Shown here: positions 32,198-39,629 of the stretch, piece after piece
Layout: the number at the start of each line of letters is the position of its first letter
Numbering within the stretch: position 1 is the first letter of the stretch
Source: Sphingobium lactosutens
Lineage (GTDB): Bacteria; Pseudomonadota; Alphaproteobacteria; Sphingomonadales; Sphingomonadaceae
DNA length: 41,237 nt
Assembly: GCF_013393185.1 (NCBI RefSeq)
Contig: NZ_QJQX01000074.1
Coordinates: 1 to 41,237 of the forward strand
Reading direction: 5' to 3'
Notes under the pieces: generated by a model
Told to the model about the DNA's origin: nothing
The model's database searches: none
The model's input: the letters and a program-made list of their open reading frames with translations, nothing else
Program-made: the position numbers and the translations under genes

Positions 32198-33400
32198 TTG
32201 CACAAGCATCATAGCGCGCTGGGGGTAGCGACCGCCCTCACACCGGCAGCACCGGTAACGCTGATTCGTCCCGCAGCCGCAGCGCGGGCCGCCCGCTTCT
32301 TTACCGAGAAGTTTCCGGGCCGCTCTCTCTATGCGGTCAAGGCGAATCCGTCTCCTGATCTGATCCGCACGCTCTTCGCATCGGGCATCACGCATTTCGA
32401 CGTGGCCTCGATCGCGGAAGTGCGCCTGGTGGCTGACGCGCTGGCTGATGCGGAAGGTCAGGCGAAGCTCTGCTTCATGCACCCGGTCAAGGCCGAGGAA
32501 GCGATCGCGGAAGCTTACCATGTCCATGGCGTGCGCACCTTCTCGCTCGACACGATCGACGAGCTGGAAAAGATCATGCGCGCTTGCCGAGGTGCGACCG
32601 ATCTGGAGCTGTGCGTGCGTCTGCGCGTCTCGTCCGAACATTCGGAACTCAGCCTTGCGTCGAAGTTCGGCGCGGAACTGGGCGAAACCCGCGAACTGCT
32701 GATGGCGACCCGTCAGGCGGCCGATGCCCTTGGCATCTGCTTCCATGTCGGCAGCCAGGCGATGAGCCCCCAGGCCTATAGCGACGCGATCGAGCGCGTG
32801 CGCGCCGCAATCGTGGACGCAGCCGTCACGGTCGACATCATCGATGTCGGCGGCGGCTTCCCGTCCATCTATCCGGGCATGGAGCCGGTCGCGCTCGAAA
32901 ATTATTTCGACGCCATCCATCGCGGTTTCGAAAGCCTGCCGATCAGCTATTCGGCTGAACTGTGGTGCGAACCGGGCCGTGCGCTGTCGGCGGAGTATAG
33001 CTCGATCATCGTGCGCGTCGAACGTCGCCGCGGGACCGAACTTTACATCAACGACGGCGCCTATGGCGCGCTGTTCGACGCCGCGCATATCGGCTGGCGC
33101 TTCCCCGTCGCCCTGCTGCGCGAGGAGGAGAGCGAGGAGGAACTGACCGCCTTTTCCTTCTACGGCCCGACTTGCGACGACATGGACCATATGGTCGGCC
33201 CCTTCATGCTCCCCGCGGACGTGAAGGTCGGCGACTATATCGAGATCGGGATGCTCGGCGCCTATGGCGCGGCGATGCGCACCGGCTTTAACGGCTTCAC
33301 GTCAGAATCAACGATCGAAGTGTCGGATGAGCCGATGGCCAGCCTCTACGCCGAAACCGTCGCGCCGCGCCGTCGCGCAACCGTCATCAAGCTGGGCTAG
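32198..33400 (+). CDS. Ornithine decarboxylase (fold III)
   Basis: This PLP enzyme makes putrescine from ornithine. The 400-residue length fits eukaryotic-type ornithine/lysine decarboxylases of alphaproteobacteria. The PLP lysine is Lys48 in SLYAVKANPSPD. HVGSQAMSP, DVGGGFPSIYPG, EPGRALSA and GPTCDDMDHM (with the catalytic Cys) are in the usual order. TTG 32,198 follows GGAGG by ten bases, and no ATG fits. Some relatives also accept lysine. The gene closes the polyamine cluster and ends with a strong terminator. Confidence 0.94.
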   Translation: MHKHHSALGVATALTPAAPVTLIRPAAAARAARFFTEKFPGRSLYAVKANPSPDLIRTLFASGITHFDVASIAEVRLVADALADAEGQAKLCFMHPVKAEEAIAEAYHVHGVRTFSLDTIDELEKIMRACRGATDLELCVRLRVSSEHSELSLASKFGAELGETRELLMATRQAADALGICFHVGSQAMSPQAYSDAIERVRAAIVDAAVTVDIIDVGGGFPSIYPGMEPVALENYFDAIHRGFESLPISYSAELWCEPGRALSAEYSSIIVRVERRRGTELYINDGAYGALFDAAHIGWRFPVALLREEESEEELTAFSFYGPTCDDMDHMVGPFMLPADVKVGDYIEIGMLGAYGAAMRTGFNGFTSESTIEVSDEPMASLYAETVAPRRRATVIKLG

Positions 33401-33437
33401 GCCCGCTTCCAGCTTCCCAGCTGGAGAGGATAAACGT

Positions 33438-33480
33438 CCCTCGCCGCTTCCCCTTTGCGGCGAGGGATTTTCTTATTTTC
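33438..33480 (+). terminator. Intrinsic terminator after ornithine decarboxylase
   Basis: CCCTCGCCGC (33438-33447) pairs perfectly with GCGGCGAGGG (33457-33466) and is followed by ATTTTCTTATTTTC. It overlaps the end of the convergent RNA methyltransferase gene. Confidence 0.92.
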
Positions 33481-34681
33481 GGAAGATCCCAACCAGTTCG
33501 ACATGGGTGGTCCAGCGGAACTGGCCGACCGGCTTGACGCTTTCCAGCCGATATCCCGCCGCGACCAGATGCGCCGCATCGCGCGCGAAGCTGGCGGGGT
33601 TGCAGGACACATAGGCGATCAGAGGCACGGTGGAGGCCGCAAGCTGCAACACCTGCTCCTTCGCACCGGCGCGCGGCGGGTCCAGCACGATGACGGCGAA
33701 GCGGTTCAGTTCCTCCGGCCTCAGCGGGCGACGGAACAGGTCGCGATGATCGGCGGCCAGTCGCCGCTGCGCCCGCGCCGCGCCCAGCTTCAGCGACAGG
33801 ATCACGTCCCGCGCGCCTTCCGCCGCATAGACGGGCCGCTTGTCCCCGAGCGCCAGTGCAAAGGTGCCAAGCCCACAGAACAGGTCCGCAATCGCCCCGG
33901 TTTCCGGCAGGGCATCGCGCACCGCGCCGACCAGCGCCGCCTCGCCATCGGGCGTCGCCTGCAGGAAGGAGAAGGGCGGGAAGCCGACCGACGCGCCACC
34001 GAAGCTGACCGTCACCGCCTCCGGCTCCCACCGCGTCTGCGGTCCATCGCCTTCGTCGATGGTCAGCCGGGCCAGCCCCTGTTCGCGGGCAAAGTCGCCC
34101 AGCGCCTCATCGGCCGCCAGTCCCGAAACCTTCACCCCCTCCAGCAGCAGGTCGACGCCCTGGTCGGTCAGCGACATGCGGACATGGGCCGCGCGCTTGT
34201 CCGGCAGGATCTCGCCCAGCAGCCCCCGGAGCGGCGTCAGCAGCCCAAACAGCCGGGGATCGAGCACCGCGCACATCTGAAGGTCGATCAGCTTGTGGCT
34301 GCCCTCCTCGGCAAAGCCGATGGTGATGCGCCTGCCCGCCCGTGCCGCGCGCAACGACGCGCGCCGCCGCGTCATCGGCGGAGAGATATGGGGCGTCAGC
34401 ACCGCGCCGGGCGTCACATTCTGCCCCGCCAGCGCGCCGGTGACGCGCGCCGTCACGAAGTCGGCATAGCTTTCCTCGTCCAGATGCTGGAGCTGGCACC
34501 CGCCGCAGGCCGGGAAATGCGCGCAGGGCGGCATCGCATGATGGACACCGAAATGGACAATTCCATCCACTCCGATCCGGTCGCCCGGCGCGGTCAGCGG
34601 AAAGTGGCGGCCATCGCCGGTAACGCCATCGCCCTTGGCGGCGACGCGGATGATGAGATTGTCTATTTCGCTGTCTGTCAC
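33473..34681 (-). CDS. 23S rRNA m5U methyltransferase, RlmD/TrmA family
   Basis: This class I SAM enzyme methylates a uridine at C5 in rRNA or tRNA. The 402-residue protein has an N-terminal segment without full TRAM domain and an iron-sulphur motif CAHFPACGGCQLQH (about residue 53). The SAM region is IADLFCGLGTFALALGDK (about 265) and VLDPPRAGAKEQVLQL gives the catalytic-side motif. The nucleophilic Cys is in YVSCNPASFARDAAHL (about 360). The start overlaps the stop of nnrD by four bases. Which RNA position is modified cannot be told. Confidence 0.93.
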   Translation of the reverse strand: MTDSEIDNLIIRVAAKGDGVTGDGRHFPLTAPGDRIGVDGIVHFGVHHAMPPCAHFPACGGCQLQHLDEESYADFVTARVTGALAGQNVTPGAVLTPHISPPMTRRRASLRAARAGRRITIGFAEEGSHKLIDLQMCAVLDPRLFGLLTPLRGLLGEILPDKRAAHVRMSLTDQGVDLLLEGVKVSGLAADEALGDFAREQGLARLTIDEGDGPQTRWEPEAVTVSFGGASVGFPPFSFLQATPDGEAALVGAVRDALPETGAIADLFCGLGTFALALGDKRPVYAAEGARDVILSLKLGAARAQRRLAADHRDLFRRPLRPEELNRFAVIVLDPPRAGAKEQVLQLAASTVPLIAYVSCNPASFARDAAHLVAAGYRLESVKPVGQFRWTTHVELVGIFRK

Positions 34682-36045
34682 AATCGCGCGGCGATAGCCG
34701 CTGGCAGCGTAGCAAGCAAATCATCCGCGACAAAAGCCGGACCGGACCGCTTCGCAGCCTCCCCATGCAGCCACACCGCCTCGCACGCCGCACGAAAGGG
34801 ATCGCCCGTCACCGCCAGACGACCGGCGGCCAATCCTGCCAGTACATCGCCCGTCCCGGCGGTCGACAGCCAGGTCGATGCGCCACTCGCCACCGCTGCC
34901 CGGCCGTCCGGGGCGGCGATGACGCTGTCCGCCCCCTTATAGACGATGATCGCGCCCGATAGACGCGCCGCCGCCAGCGCCCGATCGATCTTGCTGCCGG
35001 GCAAGTCGCCGAACAGGCGTTGAAACTCCCCTTCATGCGGCGTCAGAATTGCGCCAGCCGGGATGCGGTTCATATTGTTGGCCAGCAGGACCAGCGCATC
35101 GGCATCGAGCACCAGCGGATGGCCCTCTGCAATCGCACCATCCAGCTTTGCCAGCGCCTGATCGTCGCGGCCCAGCCCCGGCCCGACCAGCAACGCCCTG
35201 ATGCGGCCATCATCGAGATCGCCTCCCGCCTGCCGCACAATGGCATGGGGCGGAATGAGCGGCGCATCCTCACCATATAGCCGCACCATGCCCGCGCCCG
35301 AATGAGCGGCAGCGGCGGCGGCCAGCGCGGCGGCCCCCGGCATCGCGCCTTCGACCACAGCAACCAGACCACGACTATATTTATGCGCCTCGGCCCCCGG
35401 CACGCCGATCCTCGGCGGAGCCAGCCGATGGACGGAACCCGGCACATCTATGCCGATGTCCGCCAGTGCCAGCCGGGCGAAACGATCGGCGGCCGGATAG
35501 AGGAGATGCGCGGGCTTGAACGCGCCCAATGCGATGCAGATGCCGAAACGCGGAACATCCGACAGCAAGGCGCCATTGTCGGTATCGACGCCGCTCGGCA
35601 GATCGATCGCATGGGAGAATGTGGCCGCATCCACCAACGTCACCAGTCGCGACGCAACCGCTTCATCCAGCCCGCGCGTCAGCCCGGTCCCGAACAGGGC
35701 ATCCACCAGCTGCGTCGCGGGCGGCGCGGCCATCATGTCTTCCACCGGCCCGGCCCAGAGCGCACGCGCGCGTTGCGCCGACGGCGTCCGACTTTCGCCC
35801 AGCGCCGCCACTCGGACGGCCACGCCCCGCTCCCGCAGGATGCGCGCGATCACGAAGCCGTCGCCGCCATTATTGCCCGGACCGCACAATATCAGCGTGT
35901 CGTGTCTATACCCCGCGCGCCAGATGATCTCCGCCGCCGCCGCGCCGGCCGTTTCCATCAATCCATATTCGTCGACGCCCGCGTCGAAGGCCGCCTGCTC
36001 CGCCGCCCGCATCTGCGCCGCGGTCAGGATCGGCGCGCCCGTCAC
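34678..36045 (-). CDS. nnr: Bifunctional NAD(P)HX epimerase/dehydratase
   Basis: This repairs damaged NADH/NADPH hydrates. The N-terminal YjeF_N epimerase domain (1 to about 210) contains LILCGPGNNGGDGFVIARIL and DALFGTGLTRGLDE, with AIDLPSGVDTDNG. The C-terminal ADP-dependent dehydratase domain (about 220-455) has HKYSRGLVAVVEGAMPGAA, LVGPGLGRDD, LDADALVLLA, LTPHEGEFQRLFGDL and the catalytic GTGDVLAGL. The length is about right for the fused form. Its stop overlaps the next gene's start and its own start overlaps the lipoprotein end. Confidence 0.95.
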   Translation of the reverse strand: MTGAPILTAAQMRAAEQAAFDAGVDEYGLMETAGAAAAEIIWRAGYRHDTLILCGPGNNGGDGFVIARILRERGVAVRVAALGESRTPSAQRARALWAGPVEDMMAAPPATQLVDALFGTGLTRGLDEAVASRLVTLVDAATFSHAIDLPSGVDTDNGALLSDVPRFGICIALGAFKPAHLLYPAADRFARLALADIGIDVPGSVHRLAPPRIGVPGAEAHKYSRGLVAVVEGAMPGAAALAAAAAAHSGAGMVRLYGEDAPLIPPHAIVRQAGGDLDDGRIRALLVGPGLGRDDQALAKLDGAIAEGHPLVLDADALVLLANNMNRIPAGAILTPHEGEFQRLFGDLPGSKIDRALAAARLSGAIIVYKGADSVIAAPDGRAAVASGASTWLSTAGTGDVLAGLAAGRLAVTGDPFRAACEAVWLHGEAAKRSGPAFVADDLLATLPAAIAARL

Positions 36046-36410
36046 CGATCCGTGCCGGCAATCTGGGCGGGTAGCCGATAGCGGTCATTGCCTGCCGCGA
36101 CCTCGATCTGCTTTTCGCCGGTGATGCTGAGCTTGGCAGGCTCCGCGCCATCGGCCGCTTCCAGCCCATGCCCGTCAGCCAGCACGCGGAACCGGCGGAA
36201 GCCGCCGTCGGGATGGCGAATCGTCAATATGTCGCCCTTGCGCTCGACCAGGCAATCACGCTCCCATTGCTGCGTATCGCCGGTCATGCAGTCGGCCTTG
36301 CCGTCGTCGATTTGAGCGTCGGCGGCATCAACCGCGTTGCCCGGCGTCGATACGCCGTTCCCGCACCCGGCAAGCGCCAGCAGCAGCATCGATCCAAGAA
36401 CGCGCCTCAT
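36042..36410 (-). CDS. Small lipoprotein of unknown function
   Basis: This 122-residue protein starts MRRVLGSMLLLALAGCGNG and has a clear lipobox (LAGC), so it is probably anchored to a membrane on the periplasmic side. It has two other Cys (ADCMTGDT and ERDCLVERKG) that could form a disulphide. ATG 36,410 overlaps the previous stop as ATGA; a start six codons further upstream would spoil the signal sequence. The rest is beta-rich and no family was recognised. Confidence 0.75.
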   Translation of the reverse strand: MRRVLGSMLLLALAGCGNGVSTPGNAVDAADAQIDDGKADCMTGDTQQWERDCLVERKGDILTIRHPDGGFRRFRVLADGHGLEAADGAEPAKLSITGEKQIEVAAGNDRYRLPAQIAGTDR

Positions 36411-37123
36411 GCCAGCCTGCTCCGGCATTCCAGCGCGATCGGGCCGACAATATCGGCAAAGCGCTTCTGCCCCGCTGCATCACCGACCAGATCCTGCCGC
36501 ATCTCGATCCCCAGATAGGCTATGCCATTGGCCTCGGCATGGCGGTTCATCGTCGCGTTCAACAACTGGCCCGAATAGGGAAGCTGGTCCCCGACCTTCA
36601 GGCCCGCCGCTTCCAGTAACGGGATGGCGATCCGCGCGGCGCGGTCATCCTGATTATAGAGGATGCCGATATCCCATGGCCGTTTCTGCCCCGGATCGCT
36701 CGCCAGCCGGGGCGTGAAGCTGTGGACCGACAGGATGAAGGGCGCGGTCATGCCATCCAGCAACCGCGCCACCTGATGATGATAGGGATGGTGGAAACGG
36801 ATCATCCGTTCGGCGAGGTCCGCGTCGCGATTGCCGGGAATGGCGTGGCCGTCACTCATGACCGGCAGCAGCCCCGGCGCATCATCCTCGCGATTGAGGT
36901 CGATCACCAGCCGCGACACGCCGCCCAGTATCGCCTTGCAGCCCAGTTGCCCCGCCAGCAGTTGGCTCACCTCCGCCACGCCGATGTCGACGGCGATATG
37001 CTCGTTGAGCAGCGCCGGATCGATGTCCAGATCGATATCGTCGGGGACATGGGCGGACGCATGATCCGCGATGACCAGCAGGTCGAGGTCGCCTCCGTCA
37101 ATCTGGGTGAAAGCCTCGCTCAT
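36407..37123 (-). CDS. N-formylglutamate amidohydrolase family protein
   Basis: This 238-residue protein starts MSEAFTQIDGGDLDLLVIAD. The N-formylglutamate amidohydrolase signatures are DHASAHVPDDI, SRLVIDLNREDDAPGLLP, RFHHPYHHQVARLL, ILSVHSFTPRL and GIEMRQDLVG in the usual order. The family cleaves N-formyl-L-glutamate to formate and glutamate in histidine breakdown, but many members stand apart from hut genes, as here, and may act on other formylated or acyl substrates. ATG 37,123 overlaps the ispE stop as ATGA; the longer open frame runs into ispE. Confidence 0.88.
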   Translation of the reverse strand: MSEAFTQIDGGDLDLLVIADHASAHVPDDIDLDIDPALLNEHIAVDIGVAEVSQLLAGQLGCKAILGGVSRLVIDLNREDDAPGLLPVMSDGHAIPGNRDADLAERMIRFHHPYHHQVARLLDGMTAPFILSVHSFTPRLASDPGQKRPWDIGILYNQDDRAARIAIPLLEAAGLKVGDQLPYSGQLLNATMNRHAEANGIAYLGIEMRQDLVGDAAGQKRFADIVGPIALECRSRLA

Positions 37124-38001
37124 ACGCTTCTGATCCGTGTTTCCATGACCCACCAGTCGGTATGTGCGGCGCGTATCGCGACGGCAGACTGTGCCATCGC
37201 TCCCCCGTCCTCGAACAGCGCGAAACAGGTCGCGCCGGACCCTGACATGCGCGCGAGCAGCAAACCGTCCGCGCCCTGCAACGCCGCCAGCACCTGCGCG
37301 ATCACCGGCGCAGCCGCGATCGCCGGCTTTGCCAGATCGTTGCGCCCGTTCTTGATGAGCATGTCGAGGCTGCCAGCATCCAGCGCGCCACGGTCCTGCC
37401 GGTCCCATCCGGCAAAGACGCTGCCCGTCGAAACGCCGACGCCCGGATTGACCAGCAGCATCGGCAGGCCTTCCAGTCTCTCGACTTTATGCCGTGCGAG
37501 ATGCTCGCCCCTGCCCTTCACCAACTGGGTGACACTCGCGACGCAGGCCGGCACGTCCGATCCCAGGTCGAGCGCAAGTCCGGCCAGTTCTTCCGGCTCG
37601 ATCCGCACTTCCCATAGCCGCGCCAGCAAGCGCAGGGTCGCCGCTGCGTCCGCCGACCCGCCGCCGATCCCGGACGCGACCGGCAGATTTTTCGTCAACC
37701 GGATCGCCGCGCCGCGCTGCTCGCCGAGATAGGCCTGAAGCCCCCGCGCCGCCCGCATGACGAGATTGTCCGCCCCCGCATCCAGCGCCGCGCCGAATGG
37801 TCCGTCGATCAGCAGGTCGATGGCGCCGTCATTGGTCGCCTGCCCCTCCAGCCGGTCGCCATCCTCGGCGAAGACGAACAGGCTTTCCAGCGCATGATAG
37901 CCATCATCGCGCCGCGCCCGCACATGGAGTGCGACATTCACCTTGGCATAGGCGGTTTCGACGAGCGTTTTGGCGGCGGCCTCCATGTCAGGGCGCTGCA
38001 T
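37120..38001 (-). CDS. ispE: 4-diphosphocytidyl-2-C-methyl-D-erythritol kinase
   Basis: IspE is the GHMP-type kinase of the MEP isoprenoid pathway. The 293-residue length fits. AYAKVNVALHVRARRDDGYH is the substrate-binding start, LPVASGIGGGSADAAATLRLL is the Gly-rich ATP site (about residue 103), and ARMSGSGATCFALFED (about 252) is the third GHMP motif. Two starts are possible: ATG 38,001, overlapping the TPR gene, and ATG 37,986, just after that gene's stop. The longer is given here. It is part of a run of overlapping minus-strand genes. Confidence 0.96.
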   Translation of the reverse strand: MQRPDMEAAAKTLVETAYAKVNVALHVRARRDDGYHALESLFVFAEDGDRLEGQATNDGAIDLLIDGPFGAALDAGADNLVMRAARGLQAYLGEQRGAAIRLTKNLPVASGIGGGSADAAATLRLLARLWEVRIEPEELAGLALDLGSDVPACVASVTQLVKGRGEHLARHKVERLEGLPMLLVNPGVGVSTGSVFAGWDRQDRGALDAGSLDMLIKNGRNDLAKPAIAAAPVIAQVLAALQGADGLLLARMSGSGATCFALFEDGGAMAQSAVAIRAAHTDWWVMETRIRSV

Positions 38002-39610
38002 ATTCGGGCTTCAATCCTTCCTTGCTCTTCGCCGCCAGCCGCGTCGCCACGTCGCCTTCGGCATAGACCGCCGCGGCGTTCCAGGCATAGCGCGCCTCAT
38101 AGCGCCGTCCCGCCGTCCATAGCGCATCACCCAGATGCTCATTGATGGTCGGGTCATCCGGCGCACCTGCGGCCGCGCGCTCCAGCACCGGAACGGCCGC
38201 CCGAACATCGCCGGTCACGAACTGCGCCCAGCCGAGCGAGTCGGTGATGGACGCATCCTGCGGCTTGAGCGCGCTCGCCTTCTTGAGCAGCGCTAACGCC
38301 TCCTCGACATTCTGCCGCCGTTCGATCTGCGCATAGCCCAGATAGTTTAGAATGACCGGCTCGTTGGGCGCCAGCTTCGCCGCGCGTTCCAGGACGGCGC
38401 GCGCCTCATCCCAGCGCTTGCCCTGCTCCAGCGCGCTGCCCTCGAACAGCAGCAGCGTCCAGGGGACGGCGTCGGCGGGATAGCCAGCCTGCGCCGCCTT
38501 GAACGCCGCCGCCGCGCCGGTAAAATCCTTTGCATCGGCCAGCAGTCGGCCGAGACGGACCTGGCGTTCGGCATCCGCTCCCGGTTCCGCAGCCAGCGTC
38601 CGGGCGAGGGCGATCGCACCGTCGCGATCACCGGCTTCTGCCTGCGCATTGACCAATTCGGCCCTCGCCAGCCCGCCATACCAGGTCTTGACCGGGACTT
38701 TACCGGCCTCCTCGGCTCCGAAGGCGGGATAGCCGGCGGCGGTCAGCAGCCGCGCCGCGACGATATGGGCTTCGGCTCCCTGCGGATCGGCGAAGGTCGC
38801 GATCCGCGCCAGCCGCATGCCAAGCACCAACCCCGCATCATCGGAGGCTATGTCGGCCGCCAGCCGAGAAAGCAGTCGTGCAAAGCCCTGCGCGGGGCTC
38901 AACAGCACCTTGCGCCCTCCGCCTCCCTTGCCCCGCGCAATATCCGCGCGCGCCATCACGAAATTCGCATTGCCTTCCGGCAGAAGGGCAAGTGCTTCGG
39001 CCTTCGCTCCCTGTGCCGCAAGCTGCGCCGCGAAGCTGAGCCGCAGCGCAGCACCGTCACTGCTGCGAAGAGCTATCGCCCGCCGCAACGCCGGCACCGC
39101 CGTCGCTAGATCGTTATGCCCGATCGCTTGCAGCGCCACATGCTCGTCCAGATAGCGCTGGCCAAGCGTCGCGAACTGTTCCTTGCCGCCAACAACGGGA
39201 AGGGCGTATCCCCCTTCTCCCGCAGTGATCCAACTCCGCACGATCGGGGCAAGGAAAGCGAAATTACCCTCTTCCACCATGCGGTCGACCAGCAACCGGG
39301 CGCCGGCCCAATCCTTCCGCGCCAATGCGTTGCCGATGCGCAGCAATGTGCCGTCGCGCGGCAACATGCCCTGCGCATCCAGCAAAAGGGCCGATCGCAT
39401 CGCCAGCGCCTGATCGCCGCTTTCCAGCGCCTGCGCATAGGAGCGACGCGCTATCTCCGCGCTGCCCGGATCGAGTGCCAGCGCGGTACGATAGTTCATA
39501 ACCGCGCTCCCCAGGGCGCCGCTCCCGTCAGCCAGCCGCGCCCGCGCATAGGCGTGCAGGGCGCTGCCGGGATCGACCGACGCCCCGGCCGCTGCCGGAA
39601 ACGCCAGCAT
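37988..39610 (-). CDS. Exported TPR-repeat protein
   Basis: This protein of about 540 residues has repeated helix pairs along its length (for example LPEGNANFVMARADIAR, AVLERAAKLAPNEPVILNYL, EEALALLKKASALKPQDASI, AVPVLERAAAGAPDDPTINE) and is a TPR scaffold, probably periplasmic. The start is unclear. The only near ATG is 39,610 (MLAFPAAAGASVD), which would give a short signal. Codons just upstream (KRLIPIL) would complete a good signal peptide but have no standard start codon in frame until codons inside the neighbouring ETF gene. It overlaps ispE at its end and starts after ETF-QO, so it belongs to the same transcript. Confidence 0.85.
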   Translation of the reverse strand: MLAFPAAAGASVDPGSALHAYARARLADGSGALGSAVMNYRTALALDPGSAEIARRSYAQALESGDQALAMRSALLLDAQGMLPRDGTLLRIGNALARKDWAGARLLVDRMVEEGNFAFLAPIVRSWITAGEGGYALPVVGGKEQFATLGQRYLDEHVALQAIGHNDLATAVPALRRAIALRSSDGAALRLSFAAQLAAQGAKAEALALLPEGNANFVMARADIARGKGGGGRKVLLSPAQGFARLLSRLAADIASDDAGLVLGMRLARIATFADPQGAEAHIVAARLLTAAGYPAFGAEEAGKVPVKTWYGGLARAELVNAQAEAGDRDGAIALARTLAAEPGADAERQVRLGRLLADAKDFTGAAAAFKAAQAGYPADAVPWTLLLFEGSALEQGKRWDEARAVLERAAKLAPNEPVILNYLGYAQIERRQNVEEALALLKKASALKPQDASITDSLGWAQFVTGDVRAAVPVLERAAAGAPDDPTINEHLGDALWTAGRRYEARYAWNAAAVYAEGDVATRLAAKSKEGLKPEYAAP

Positions 39611-39629
39611 CAGGATCGGGATCAGGCGC

